This document shows positions 9,084 to 19,482 of a DNA stretch of 64,000 nucleotides, in pieces. Below the pieces are notes generated by a model that saw nothing but the letters and a program-made list of their open reading frames with translations, was not told the DNA's origin and searched no databases. Positions within the stretch are counted from its first letter, which is position 1. The number at the start of each line of letters is the position of its first letter. This stretch comes from Helicobacter trogontum (GTDB lineage Bacteria; Campylobacterota; Campylobacteria; Campylobacterales; Helicobacteraceae): positions 1 to 64,000 of the forward strand of contig NZ_JRPL02000002.1 in assembly GCF_000765905.2 (NCBI RefSeq). The letters are read 5' to 3'. Position numbers and translations under genes: made by a program.

Positions 9084-9500
9084 TTATGCCCCAACAATCT
9101 TCCATTCAAGTGGCAGTGTTATATATGTACTTTCAGGATTGCTATTAACATTTATTAATGAAGAAAAATCTTTCTTTGCACGATCAAAAGTTTTTGTAAC
9201 TTCATGTCGCACTGCCTCATCATTTAAACCATCAGCTTTTTGAATGATGTCAATATTGGCAAGTTGAGCTTCATTGCCCATCAACTTTATTCTTACTAAT
9301 ACTTTAGCACCATACCCATTTATTACCCATTCGTGTGGATAACGCACTGCATTGTTTATAATATAGCGGTACAAAGCATAATTTGGTATGTTTTCATTTT
9401 CTTGTGCGTGTCTCTCCATACCATAAGGAAACTGCTCCCATTTCTTTTCACCAATCTTTTTTGCTGCATTATCAGCAAGCATCGCCAAAACAATATCCAT
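9084..9500 (-). CDS. TonB-C-terminal-like protein downstream of flgE
   Basis: A 138-aa protein starting at an ATG with a near-perfect AGGAGG site, 32 nt after the flgE stop, so probably in the flgE transcript. The C-terminal two thirds follow the TonB C-terminal pattern: YP about 50 residues in, G-GAKVLVRIKL, a D-DEAV helix, and a closing strand TLPLEWKIV. There is no signal peptide or membrane anchor, unlike true TonB, so the domain may be used for another interaction. Function is unknown; the flagellar context is inferred from position only. Confidence 0.55.
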   Translation of the reverse strand: MDIVLAMLADNAAKKIGEKKWEQFPYGMERHAQENENIPNYALYRYIINNAVRYPHEWVINGYGAKVLVRIKLMGNEAQLANIDIIQKADGLNDEAVRHEVTKTFDRAKKDFSSLINVNSNPESTYITLPLEWKIVGA

Positions 9501-9532
9501 GCGTTACCTCCTTTCAACTACCTAAAATATCC

Positions 9533-11689
9533 TTATTGCTTCAAGCTTAGGAGTGTGTTTAGAATTTGATCTGATGTTGTAATGGCTTTTGAGTTTGCTT
9601 GAAACCCTCTTTGCACTACAATAAGCTGCGTTAAAGCTCTGCTTAAATCCACATTGCTCATCTCAAGCTTAGAGCCACTTACACCGCCTCTGCGTCCAGT
9701 ATTTGCCGCACCTATAATTGGCTCACCACTATTTCCTGTTTCAGAGAAAATATTATTCCCTTCTGCTTGCAAACCTGCACTATTTGCAAAGTTTGCTAGA
9801 CCAACTTGTGCTAATGCAAGAGTTTTGCCATTGCTAAATGCACCAAGCAATGCACCATTTGCATCAAACCTTACATCCATCAAATCTCCAGCATTGTAGC
9901 CATTTTGTGCTATATTGTAGGTTTCTGAACGTTTATCTACGCTTGTTAATCCATCAAAAGTTTGATTCTTACCAAAATTTAGCTCAATTCTTTGTGGGGC
10001 TTCAGCACCATTTTTTGGATCAAATTGCAACATAGGCGGATTCATACCTGCCAAGCTACCATCATTATTAAATGATACTCTGCCGCCCTCAAACATATTT
10101 GGGTTATCTGCACTACCACCTATAAATTGTGCTGGTTCTGGCACAATTGCCCTAAATGTCCATTCCTTACCACCACTTTTTATAAACTCAAATCGTATAG
10201 TATGTTTTGTGCCTAGAGTATCAAATAAATCAACACTTGTTGCATGTCTTGCATGTGTGAATTTACCACTTGCTACACTAGCCCCGCCTTCAATAAGTGA
10301 AGCTGTGTTTAATGCACGCATTGCATCACGCAATAAGATATTGCTTGAAACTTGCCCTGAGCTATATGCACTTGCCATGATTTGCAAGTTGTCAGTTACA
10401 CCATCATCGTTATCTTTGTTTGAGATTTCAAACATACCAAAACGATTAAGCGTAACACTTACGCTTGCAGTGCTATCCTTATATTCTTTGCCTGGACTTT
10501 TTATCATATTTGCATCATATTGCATCAAAGCACGCAAATCCTCTGTTGTTTTAAATTGCCCTGTTGTAGAATCTGGATCATTTGATTTTGTATAACGATA
10601 TCGGAATGCCGTGATGTCTTTATCGCCCTCTACAAAGTTTGCAAATGCTCCTGTCCCACTTTTTGTGACGATGATGTTTTTTGTATTTTCATCACCATCC
10701 ATTTCGTTGCGGTTCTCAAGTCGCAATTGACCATTATCTACATATGCTTCAATACCAGTTTTATCACGCACAGCATTAATGGCTGAAACTGCTGCTGCAA
10801 GTGTGCTTGTGCCAGAAAGCCCAGAATCATTTGTAAAACTGACTTTTTGCCCGTTAAGATATATGACACTTGGCTCTTTTGTGGTCACTACATTATTTAC
10901 AAGGCGAGAAGTCTTATAGCTCATCCAAAAGCCTTGATTCTCATTTAATGCAAAAGAATCCCCATCAGCATTAAATAATGCACCAAAATCCTCCGCCATT
11001 TGAGTAAGATTTCCCTTAGAATCATATTTTGGACTAACACCATCAGAAGCAGTATAAGTTGTGGAATCTAATGCAGATACATTCACCACATCATCTACAT
11101 GCCTTCCTGCACTAAGGTTTGCTCTAAGTGTAACCTTGCTTGTAGGTCGTGCAGGCATAACCATACCAGGATCGATTTGAATACTTTCAAGTGGTCCTGT
11201 ATTATCTACCTTGAAAAATTCATTATCAGTCATTGTAGAGCCAGAGCCCTGATCAATTGGCGGTCTATTCCAGCCTTGCACCACATAGCCACCATTTGTT
11301 ACAAGATTCCCTTTTGCATCAAATAAAAACTCACCATCTCTTGTATAGTTTTTTGTCTCACCTCTATCTCTACTGATGATGAAAAAGCCATCCCCTTCAA
11401 TAGCTAAATCAGTCTTGACATCTGTGTTTTGTGTATTACCCTGTGAGAAAACTTTTGTTGTTGCATTAACACCAACACCCATACCCACTGAAAAGTCATT
11501 TTGCCCTCCAAGTCCATTTTTATAGGGCGAGGTAGCAATTTGTTTTACTTGAGAAAGCATATCTACAAAAGACGCACGAGAATATTTAAAACCAACCGTA
11601 TTAACATTGGCAATATTATTGCTCTCTACATCTAATGCAACTTGGTGAGCTTGAAGCCCACTTACACCTGACCATAATGAGCGTAGCAT
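9533..11689 (-). CDS. flgE: Flagellar hook protein FlgE
   Basis: A 718-aa structural subunit of the flagellar hook, exported by the flagellar type III apparatus and assembled outside the cell. The N-terminal rod-type domain (SLWSGVSGLQAHQVALDVESNNIANVNT) and the matching C-terminal helix (LSRALTQLIVVQRGFQANSKAITTSDQILNTL, split here only for description) are the two conserved ends that pack in the hook core. The long variable middle matches the large FlgE of Helicobacter. Transcription starts at a sigma-54 promoter just upstream, as expected for a class II flagellar gene. Confidence 0.96.
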   Translation of the reverse strand: MLRSLWSGVSGLQAHQVALDVESNNIANVNTVGFKYSRASFVDMLSQVKQIATSPYKNGLGGQNDFSVGMGVGVNATTKVFSQGNTQNTDVKTDLAIEGDGFFIISRDRGETKNYTRDGEFLFDAKGNLVTNGGYVVQGWNRPPIDQGSGSTMTDNEFFKVDNTGPLESIQIDPGMVMPARPTSKVTLRANLSAGRHVDDVVNVSALDSTTYTASDGVSPKYDSKGNLTQMAEDFGALFNADGDSFALNENQGFWMSYKTSRLVNNVVTTKEPSVIYLNGQKVSFTNDSGLSGTSTLAAAVSAINAVRDKTGIEAYVDNGQLRLENRNEMDGDENTKNIIVTKSGTGAFANFVEGDKDITAFRYRYTKSNDPDSTTGQFKTTEDLRALMQYDANMIKSPGKEYKDSTASVSVTLNRFGMFEISNKDNDDGVTDNLQIMASAYSSGQVSSNILLRDAMRALNTASLIEGGASVASGKFTHARHATSVDLFDTLGTKHTIRFEFIKSGGKEWTFRAIVPEPAQFIGGSADNPNMFEGGRVSFNNDGSLAGMNPPMLQFDPKNGAEAPQRIELNFGKNQTFDGLTSVDKRSETYNIAQNGYNAGDLMDVRFDANGALLGAFSNGKTLALAQVGLANFANSAGLQAEGNNIFSETGNSGEPIIGAANTGRRGGVSGSKLEMSNVDLSRALTQLIVVQRGFQANSKAITTSDQILNTLLSLKQ

Positions 11690-11724
11690 AGAAATCCTTT
11701 ACAATAATAAAATTTTTCTATCTT

Positions 11725-11742
11725 AAGCAAATAAAGTTCCAA
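11725..11742 (-). promoter_or_regulatory. Sigma-54 promoter of flgE
   Basis: Read on the minus strand, TTGGAAC, five bases and TTGCTT form the -24/-12 elements of an RpoN promoter. They end 36 bp before the flgE ATG. Middle flagellar genes of Helicobacter and Campylobacter (hook, rod) use RpoN with the FlgR activator, so location and function agree. Confidence 0.88.
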
Positions 11743-12298
11743 ACACATAGAAACATCATGCATAATTATATGTATCACGTTTTATGTGGGCTGCATTTCT
11801 TGGTTGTGCTGGAGTTAAACACAAATCTTAAGCATGAATAATACATTTGCAAGTGAGAAGAATCTTTAGCTTTTTATGCAACAATTAAAAAGAAAGACAA
11901 ACGTTAAAAATACATGAGATCTAACTCTAAGAGATATTCAAGAATGCGAGAGATTGTCGCTACAAGCAGTTAAAATCTTATTGAAATTCCAATAAATATA
12001 ATTATAGAATATAAACATTTTGAAAGCAAGTAAGTTTCAGTATTTCTATATATGTATTACTTAATATTACACCCACAAGGGCTTGGCTTGGTCAATGTAT
12101 ATTAAGATTTTTTATCTTTCAAAACTATGCGAGAAACAATATGGCATTGTTTGGGCTTTTTTCTTTTTGAGTAAGTTTTTAGATGATTGATTTGGGAATG
12201 TATAAATTTTTACTTTTATATCTAGATTACTTATATAAGGGTGTAGTAAGAAGGTATTAGATTCTGATAAAAACAAACAACATAGCATTAAATCTAAA
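11743..12298. other. Intergenic region between flgE and the Hcp-like gene
   Basis: About 550 bases with no supported gene. A 65-codon frame on the minus strand at 12112-12309 lacks a binding site and has no recognisable content. No repeat or terminator stands out. Confidence 0.5.
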
Positions 12299-12622
12299 TC
12301 ATTCTTCATCTATATCTACTCTAGCACAAGAGTCTTTTACTCCAAGCTTACAAGCCATTTGGTAATAATCTTGTGCATCTATATCATTTTGTAATGCAGA
12401 ATTAAGAGTAGCCATCATTTCACATGCTTTGGCATCTTTTTTGAAGCATAAATTTCGCAATGGCTCACGATATTTTGAGAGAAAGTTTTGTATGGCAATT
12501 TCTGGGCTATAGCAGTTCCAACAAATATTGTCATAATCATTTTGTATTGCAACGGGCACACAAAATGCCGCATTTATCGCAAAAAATGCACTCGTAAAAC
12601 ATACAAAACTTACATATCTCAT
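12299..12622 (-). CDS. Small secreted Cys-containing Hcp/Sel1-like protein
   Basis: A 107-aa protein with a signal peptide (about residues 1-21). The mature part contains Cys pairs and the segment YYQMACKLGVKDSCARV, which matches one Sel1/TPR-like repeat of the Helicobacter cysteine-rich protein family, where paired Cys form intra-repeat disulfides. Only about one and a half repeats are present, so it is short for that family. A secreted or periplasmic role is inferred; no function can be given. Confidence 0.6.
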   Translation of the reverse strand: MRYVSFVCFTSAFFAINAAFCVPVAIQNDYDNICWNCYSPEIAIQNFLSKYREPLRNLCFKKDAKACEMMATLNSALQNDIDAQDYYQMACKLGVKDSCARVDIDEE

Positions 12623-12692
12623 AACTACCCCTATTATTAAAAGACTCTATGTATATATTTTAGCAAATTTTACATGATTTTGTGTGATGTTG

Positions 12693-13757
12693 TTATGAAG
12701 TCCTAGTAAAATCCTCACACCATTGCTTTACAAACAAAAAGCACATGATAAGCACGACACCAAGAAAAACACCAAAAAGATATACAAACGGATAAAATGC
12801 TTTAAACCATACTAGTATAATACAACATACAATCATGCCGATGAATACAAGGATTCTGGGTAGTGAAAAGCTAAGCTCAAAACCCAAACTAGCCTTTGAT
12901 AAATCAAGAAACTTCGTCCTTTCTTTGCCCTTCTCTTTTTTGTCTGGTTTATTGTTTGTGCCATGTTTTTTGGCATTGTTTTTTGCGTGTAGATCATTAT
13001 CTAATTTTTGTATTGTTTCTTTGTTGATGTTTTGTATGGCTTCTTGCATAGGTTTTGTAGCGTTGGCTTGAGTGTTAGTTGCTTGGCAGCTCTTATTATT
13101 TTGAGAGTTCAAGAAGCTATTTGAAAATGTTTGTATAGCAGCTTGGTTTGTGTTGCTTGTGGATTCTGATTGCTGTTTGGTGCTTAGATGAGGCATTTGT
13201 GCGTAATTGTTAGAATTTAAATTGCGTATAGAATCTTGTATGATCTGTGCTCTGTGCTCTGTATTTGCACATAAAGGCACAGATTCTAAAATTTTATCAT
13301 TCTCAGGCATAATTGTATGATTCAGAGAAACTTTATTGTGAGTTGCAGATATGGAATCTGTGTGGGATGTTTTATGTGTGTCTGTATGATAAATATGAGA
13401 GTTTTGGGTCTTAATAGAATGCAGAGATTCTAATGTATTTTGAGTATGGCTAGAATCTTGTGTTGTAGCTTGTTGCGTAATGTCTTGCATTTCATCATCA
13501 TATCGACTTGCATACTTTAATAGCTTTTGTTCTGTATCAGCTTCTTGTATTTTCTGCATGATCTTTAGATGGATAGATTGGAATGTTACTATCATAAGCA
13601 ACATATAAGATAGGCAACCACAGATAAGTGAGAATATCCATTCACTATGTGCGATATACACGCCAATAATACCTAATACAACACTACTAAAAAGTAAAAC
13701 AATGATTATTTTTTGTCGCAATGATAATGCACGTAAAGTATATGATGATAGTGACAT
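12693..13757 (-). CDS. Membrane protein with long low-complexity middle
   Basis: A 354-aa protein of unknown function. Two transmembrane segments lie near the N-terminus (about 14-58) and two near the C-terminus (about 295-345). Between them are some 230 residues rich in Ser, Thr, Asn, Gln, His and Lys, probably disordered. The topology suggests two membrane hairpins joined by a soluble linker. It lies 81 nt downstream of bamA on the same strand and could be cotranscribed. Confidence 0.55.
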   Translation of the reverse strand: MSLSSYTLRALSLRQKIIIVLLFSSVVLGIIGVYIAHSEWIFSLICGCLSYMLLMIVTFQSIHLKIMQKIQEADTEQKLLKYASRYDDEMQDITQQATTQDSSHTQNTLESLHSIKTQNSHIYHTDTHKTSHTDSISATHNKVSLNHTIMPENDKILESVPLCANTEHRAQIIQDSIRNLNSNNYAQMPHLSTKQQSESTSNTNQAAIQTFSNSFLNSQNNKSCQATNTQANATKPMQEAIQNINKETIQKLDNDLHAKNNAKKHGTNNKPDKKEKGKERTKFLDLSKASLGFELSFSLPRILVFIGMIVCCIILVWFKAFYPFVYLFGVFLGVVLIMCFLFVKQWCEDFTRTS

Positions 13758-13838
13758 TAATATCCTTATGTCTATTTACACATATTCATAGCTAGAATGT
13801 AGCTTTTAGAATCTTTATTGTTATAAGCAATATTGTAA

Positions 13839-16433
13839 TTAAAATCTAGTTCCCATAGTGAATTCAAAGAAGCTAGGATAGTTTGTAAGATATCCTCCAC
13901 TCGCACGAATGTCATTTGCCACGCCATAGCTAAAGATCTTGCTAGGTCCTGTACCCATTGGGTCTGTTGGTCCATACCACAACATAGGGATTACTATTAC
14001 AATAGGTCCCATAGGTGATACCCATTCTACGGCGACACCAGCTGCACCCCTTGCCAATATGCTTGAATTGCCATAAATTGTACCATACTGCTTAAAGTTT
14101 GCTGCACCATTTGCACCATGGTAGGTCAAGATCCCATAATCTACATATAATGCTACACGCATTTTTGCACTAGGGATTAATCCATAGCTAAGCTCTATTG
14201 AATTAGTAAAGATTCCATCGCCACCAACACGCAACCCATCGCTATCTAGTGGCGTAACAGAATAGCTTGAATATCCTCGAATTGTGCCTACACCACCCAT
14301 ATAAAAAGTATCATTAAGCGGTAGAAAGTGGCTTGGGTTATAGCGGAAAAGATAACCACCTTGTGCCTTATATCGTGCTATTAAGTCAATTTTTGTCCAT
14401 TTGCTGATATCAAAATAAAATCCCGTCTTAGCATATAGTTTTGTATAATATACATCACCCCCGATACCAGCGATATTTAAAGAGAGTGTTGTTGAGTTAC
14501 CATTCTTTGGAAAATAGTAGTCATCTGTATTATCAAAAACAAGGCTTGGTGTGAGCGAACTCTTAATAGGAGCATTGTTCCAACCAGAATAGCTTCTATC
14601 CCATAAACCTTGTGTGCGATATTTTAGGAATTCTGTGTTTGTAATTGAACTGCAATCAGTAGCCGTACAGTCTGTTGTTTGACCAGCACCAGTGCTATTA
14701 TCCCAGTTGGGATTTTTTATTGAATAATCAATATTTCCTGAATCATAATATTTCTGATATTGTGGTTGGGCTTGTCCTGTATAAAGATTGTAAAATCCAA
14801 AAGTATCTGTTTTATTAATATCATAACCCACATTAAATCTTAAAGTAGGCAGCAAGAGGCGTCCCACAGTAAAGCCACCACCCACACTTTGTTGGGTATA
14901 AACGTAGTTGAGGTAGCGACTATAATAAATATTTAACGATAAACTCCATTTAGAATCTAAGATTCTAGGGTTTGTAAGGCTTAAGTTGAAAGCTTGTTGT
15001 GTAGCAGTAAAAAAGCTATTTGCCCCTGTATTGTAGTAAGAGAAATCACCACCAAAACTCACATTTGCATATAAACTTGCTCCAAAACCACTGCCAAAAA
15101 GGTTTCGTTCATTCACACTTGCATTTACCATAAGTCCATAAAAACTTCCATAACCAATACCAAAGGTAAGTTCTCCTGTGCGTCCCTCTGTAACATTGAC
15201 CACTAAATCCATAGAATCTTCGCTAATGCGTTTTTCATCAATGCGGACATTTTCAAAATATCCGATACGTTTCAATGCGATTTCACTGCTTTGAATCTTA
15301 CCCAAAGAGTAAATATCCCCGGGTGCTATGAGGATTTCACGACGTATGATTCTATCACCTGTCCTTGTATTTCCCGTGATTAAAACGTCATTAATATGCA
15401 CTTTTTTACCAAAGTCAATGTGAAAGATAACTTCTACTTCTTGTTTTTGTGCATTCTTTTTTAAATCTGGATTTACTGCAACATAGGCATAACCTAAATC
15501 TGCCACTTTTAGTTTTATTCGTTGCGAATCATCTCTAATATCTTGTATATTAAAGACTTCGCCAATCTTTGCACTAAGATCTTTTTTAAGCTCTTCTTCT
15601 GTAATCTCACTTTGATGTTCTGAAGCAATTACAAATGAGATTCCACTCACTTTATATTGCTCTCCTTCATTTACATTATAGTAAAGTTGTGCTTTGTGGT
15701 TTGTCATATTGACTGATAGTAGTGGATTTGATACTTGTGCGTCCAAAAAACCATTACGCATATAAGAATCTTGTATACGCAATGAATCAAGCTCAATCTC
15801 ACTTAGCATAAGTTTACCTGCATTAAGCCCAGGTAACCATCCCATAAAATCTCTCTGTTTGTTTGCACTAAGGGCTTCTAGCTTTCGTTTTTGTAGTTTT
15901 GTCGCACCCTCATAATAGCTTTTTTCAATAACGATTGTGTCTCCACGATTGACATTTAGTGTAATTGCTACTGCCCTACCATCACTTAGTTCTGTTACAC
16001 TTGGCTCAATGACGCTACCATAATAACCTTTATATTCCAACATTTGTTTGAGTGTTTCAAGCGCCTTATCAAGTTTGATATCATCATACGTATCGCCTTT
16101 TTTGATTCCAATTTGCCCATAGATTGTTTCTTTTTCGCTCTGTGTGCCATAGCCCTTAAGTTCAATGCTTGCAATTGCTGGTTTCTCTTTTACAAAAAAT
16201 TGCAAAATTCCATCATCAAATGTTGCATAAATATCACTAAAATAACCTTGCTTGTAAAGAGATAAAATAGCATTATCTACTTTACCATAATCAAGCTTTT
16301 CACCTGACTTTATATTAATAATCTCTTTTGCTAGGGATTCTGACATATAAGTAATATTATTCACTTTTACGGAGCGTACCACTTCCGCGAAAGATAAGCT
16401 AAACATGCAAAAAATAAGCAGTAAAAGACGCAT
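13839..16433 (-). CDS. bamA: Outer membrane protein assembly factor BamA
   Basis: An 864-aa essential outer membrane protein that folds and inserts beta-barrel proteins. It has a signal peptide (MRLLLLIFCMFSLSFA), then POTRA repeats to about residue 420 (for example the FEVRIDEKRISEDSMDLVVNVTEG-like turn), then a 16-stranded Omp85 barrel. The barrel has the family's IRGY motif (GGVGTIRGYSSYSV) and a C-terminal aromatic residue (TMGTRF). Length is in the usual range. It is followed by the 354-aa membrane protein and preceded by ccoI on the same strand. Confidence 0.96.
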   Translation of the reverse strand: MRLLLLIFCMFSLSFAEVVRSVKVNNITYMSESLAKEIINIKSGEKLDYGKVDNAILSLYKQGYFSDIYATFDDGILQFFVKEKPAIASIELKGYGTQSEKETIYGQIGIKKGDTYDDIKLDKALETLKQMLEYKGYYGSVIEPSVTELSDGRAVAITLNVNRGDTIVIEKSYYEGATKLQKRKLEALSANKQRDFMGWLPGLNAGKLMLSEIELDSLRIQDSYMRNGFLDAQVSNPLLSVNMTNHKAQLYYNVNEGEQYKVSGISFVIASEHQSEITEEELKKDLSAKIGEVFNIQDIRDDSQRIKLKVADLGYAYVAVNPDLKKNAQKQEVEVIFHIDFGKKVHINDVLITGNTRTGDRIIRREILIAPGDIYSLGKIQSSEIALKRIGYFENVRIDEKRISEDSMDLVVNVTEGRTGELTFGIGYGSFYGLMVNASVNERNLFGSGFGASLYANVSFGGDFSYYNTGANSFFTATQQAFNLSLTNPRILDSKWSLSLNIYYSRYLNYVYTQQSVGGGFTVGRLLLPTLRFNVGYDINKTDTFGFYNLYTGQAQPQYQKYYDSGNIDYSIKNPNWDNSTGAGQTTDCTATDCSSITNTEFLKYRTQGLWDRSYSGWNNAPIKSSLTPSLVFDNTDDYYFPKNGNSTTLSLNIAGIGGDVYYTKLYAKTGFYFDISKWTKIDLIARYKAQGGYLFRYNPSHFLPLNDTFYMGGVGTIRGYSSYSVTPLDSDGLRVGGDGIFTNSIELSYGLIPSAKMRVALYVDYGILTYHGANGAANFKQYGTIYGNSSILARGAAGVAVEWVSPMGPIVIVIPMLWYGPTDPMGTGPSKIFSYGVANDIRASGGYLTNYPSFFEFTMGTRF

Positions 16434-16484
16434 AATGCTCCCAGATTTCTAAATAAAGATTTAATAAATTATAAAAAAGCTAAA

Positions 16485-16490
16485 ATTATA
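16485..16490 (-). promoter_or_regulatory. Probable -10 element for bamA
   Basis: On the minus strand TATAAT lies 52 bp ahead of the bamA ATG, in the 74-bp gap after ccoI. No good -35 is visible, which is usual for Helicobacter sigma-80 promoters. Confidence 0.45.
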
Positions 16491-16507
16491 GCGGATTAAA
16501 AACAATA

Positions 16508-19207
16508 TTAAAGCCTACTTTTGTAGAGTCGCAAGGAATTTAGCACAACACATAATGAACTTAAACTCATGAATGCTGCTGCAAATAATGGAATCACAAA
16601 ACCAAAGAATGCAAGTGGGATAGCAAGAGCATTATATACTAAACTCATGATAAGGTTTTCTTTTATAATGCGCAATGTTTTATGTGCAATGCTAAAAGAA
16701 TTTGCAAGACTCCTTAAGCTATCATCAAGGATAATGACATCACTATATTGCAGAGCAATTTCACTACCACTTCCCATCGCAATGCCAACTTGTGCGTATT
16801 TTAATGCAAGTGAATCATTTAGCCCATCACCAATCATTACGACATTATGTCCATTTGTGATTAAATCTTGCACAAAAGAGGCTTTTTCTAGAGGTGTTTG
16901 TGAATGCTTATAATCTGTAATATGTAGCTCCTGTGCTATCTTTTTAACAACGCTTTCTCTATCACCACTAAGAATGATTACTTTCTTTTTATACTTGCGA
17001 AGCAATGCTATAAGATCTTTTGCCCCCTCTTTTATAGAATCTTTGAGGCTAAATTTATAGGCAAGTGTGTATTGTTTTTCATCATGTAATTTATAAGCAA
17101 TGAAACACTCACTCATTTCATCTTCTATATCCTTATCGTGCAATATGATACCCATTTTTTCCATATATGCTCTACTACCGCCTATAATATGCGTGTTTTT
17201 ATAATAAGATTCAAATCCATTTCCTGCAATGAGAGAAAAGTCATTAAAACTATATTTATCAGATAAGGCTTTTATAGAATCTTGCTTTGCGGTATCGCTG
17301 TTGTATAAGAAATGGGCTATAGTTTTTGCGATTACATGATTGTTGTGTTTAAATAGGGCATATAAAAATGCTTTTTCTTCTTGTGCTAATGTTTTAGTAT
17401 TTTTTGTAGGTTTTGTGAAGTTTGGAGGATTGATTGTGGAATCTAGATTGTGTGTTGCTTGGGTGGATTGCAGAGTCTTTGAGTGTAATTTTTCAGAATC
17501 TAGATTATCATCCAAGTAGGCTCTGTCTTGATTTATGGGTAGAGTATCGCTTTTTAAGTTTGTCTGAGATGTTTCATTGCATTTGATATGATGCTTTCTA
17601 GAATCTAGTATAAGCTCTCTTAATCCATTGTAATGTGTTATATTTGCGACACTCATCTTTCCCTCTGTTAATGTCCCTGTTTTATCAAAGACAACAGAAT
17701 CTGCCTTTGATAGAGATTCCAAAAAGTCAGCTTTTGTGTAGATAATGTGATTTTTAAACCCTACATTTAATCCAACTACGCTTGCAATAGGCGTAGCAAG
17801 AGCCAATGCGCAAGGACAAGCAATTACAATTACAGATACTGCAATAAGCAGAGCATACTCAAAACCACTTTGTGCTAAAAAATAATAGTAACAAAAACTA
17901 AGCAAAGCAATGCTTAAGACAATGCGACTAAACTTACCAGCGATTTTAAATGCAGTTGTTGCAATTTTTGGTGTGCTAAATTCACTTTTCTTTAAAAGTC
18001 TTGCCAACTTGCTCATACTAGAATCTTCAAAGCTTTTTTGTGCTTTATATATCAATGGTTTATCAAGAGCTATTGCTCCTGCCATAACTTCCTCATCTAC
18101 TTCTTTAGTAATCGTTAGGCTTTCTCCACTGATGTTAGCATAATCTAAATGTGCATTTGGGCTTAATAAGATTCCATCAACACAAAGCATTTCTCCAGCC
18201 AAAACAAGCAGAGTATCTCCCACTTTAACATCATACACAGATATAATTTCTCCGTTTTCTTTACGTGCTTCAAGTGGTAGTATCGCATTTAATCGGCATA
18301 GATTATCATTTGCTCTTTTTTGACTTAAAGATTCTAAAAATTTTGCACTTAAGACAAACAAAATAATCATGCAAACAGATTCAAAATAAGTATGCCCGCT
18401 CTCACTAAGCCATGCATAAATTGAGTAGCAATATACAAGGCTTGTGCCAGTTACAACAAGCAGCTCCATGCCTATCACACCATTTTTTAACCCTCTGTAA
18501 GCCTGTTTATAAAAGTTGCTCGCACAAAAGAAGAGTACGGGTGTAGTAAGAATGAAGCTTGCAAGATTTAATATATTACTTGAAATAGAATCTATGCCTG
18601 AGAAAAAGCCGCTATATTGCCCAACATTTACCCACATAACATTCATTGCACAAAATATTGCCACAGCTAATTTGATATAATACTCTCTATTTCTCACATT
18701 GTCATTTTGCTCCTTATCTTGTGGATCATAGACAATAGCTCGGTAACCTATTTTTGCAATTTCGTCATAGATATTTTGAAAATTTGTTTCATTTGGGTCA
18801 AAAAGTATCTTTGCCTTGTGTGTTGTGTAGTTTATCTTTATTTCTTTTATACCATGTATTTTTGCTAGAATTTGCTCATTTAACCATACACATGCGGCAC
18901 ATACAACACCCTCTATCACAAAATGCACCTCTTTTAGACCATGGGAATCTTTGAGATATTTTTGTGTGAAATTGATAGAGTTAAAATTTGTAATGACATT
19001 TTTAGAATCCTGTATTTGTTTTGTTTGCAGGGTATTATTGCCTAGCTTTGTATAAAAGGATTCCAAATCGCATGATTTTAGGAGTGAATATGCAAGCTCA
19101 CAGCCATTACAACAAAAATATAAAGTTTCATTTGTATCAGTATCTTTTACTTCTTTTAACGCATTTTTGTTGTATATTTGCTTACAATGTGTGCATGGGG
19201 TTTGCAT
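16508..19207 (-). CDS. ccoI: CcoI/FixI-type copper-transporting P1B ATPase
   Basis: A P-type ATPase of 899 aa from the ATG at 19207; a TTG nine codons upstream is open but less likely, and an AAAGG word precedes this ATG. The N-terminus has CTHC and YFCCNGCELAY, the metal-binding zone typical of FixI/CcoI, followed by a heavy-metal-associated domain with VVCAACVW. The membrane motif CPCALALATP, the phosphorylated DKTGT (about residue 505) and GDGLND (about 792) are all present. CcoI supplies copper for cbb3 oxidase assembly. An unusual insertion of about 80 polar residues follows the DKTGT region (about 530-607). Confidence 0.9.
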   Translation of the reverse strand: MQTPCTHCKQIYNKNALKEVKDTDTNETLYFCCNGCELAYSLLKSCDLESFYTKLGNNTLQTKQIQDSKNVITNFNSINFTQKYLKDSHGLKEVHFVIEGVVCAACVWLNEQILAKIHGIKEIKINYTTHKAKILFDPNETNFQNIYDEIAKIGYRAIVYDPQDKEQNDNVRNREYYIKLAVAIFCAMNVMWVNVGQYSGFFSGIDSISSNILNLASFILTTPVLFFCASNFYKQAYRGLKNGVIGMELLVVTGTSLVYCYSIYAWLSESGHTYFESVCMIILFVLSAKFLESLSQKRANDNLCRLNAILPLEARKENGEIISVYDVKVGDTLLVLAGEMLCVDGILLSPNAHLDYANISGESLTITKEVDEEVMAGAIALDKPLIYKAQKSFEDSSMSKLARLLKKSEFSTPKIATTAFKIAGKFSRIVLSIALLSFCYYYFLAQSGFEYALLIAVSVIVIACPCALALATPIASVVGLNVGFKNHIIYTKADFLESLSKADSVVFDKTGTLTEGKMSVANITHYNGLRELILDSRKHHIKCNETSQTNLKSDTLPINQDRAYLDDNLDSEKLHSKTLQSTQATHNLDSTINPPNFTKPTKNTKTLAQEEKAFLYALFKHNNHVIAKTIAHFLYNSDTAKQDSIKALSDKYSFNDFSLIAGNGFESYYKNTHIIGGSRAYMEKMGIILHDKDIEDEMSECFIAYKLHDEKQYTLAYKFSLKDSIKEGAKDLIALLRKYKKKVIILSGDRESVVKKIAQELHITDYKHSQTPLEKASFVQDLITNGHNVVMIGDGLNDSLALKYAQVGIAMGSGSEIALQYSDVIILDDSLRSLANSFSIAHKTLRIIKENLIMSLVYNALAIPLAFFGFVIPLFAAAFMSLSSLCVVLNSLRLYKSRL

Positions 19208-19482
19208 ATTACGCCTTTGTATTTGATAGATCAAATTTTACAATAAAAACTGCAATAATGTATTATTGTTGTCTTTACCTGTAAAGCTTAGTTTGTCCAT
19301 GATGTATTAGCTTTAATTCTTTTTGATTTCCACTATTATAGAATGTCTTTATTCTTAGCATTTGAATTCATTATGTTTTTGGCTTAGATTCCATAAAGAG
19401 AGTATAATTTTAGGGAAAATATTTATAAAAATTCATAGTTTTGTGATAGAATAGCGAAAAATTTTTTGATTTAAGGAATACA

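Noticed and set aside
12112-12309. 65-codon frame on the minus strand after the Hcp-like gene
   Set aside because: No ribosome binding site, overlaps the upstream stop and has no protein-like pattern beyond AT-rich codons.
13772-13975. 67-codon minus-strand frame over the bamA end
   Set aside because: It lies out of frame over the C-terminus of bamA and has no own start signal.
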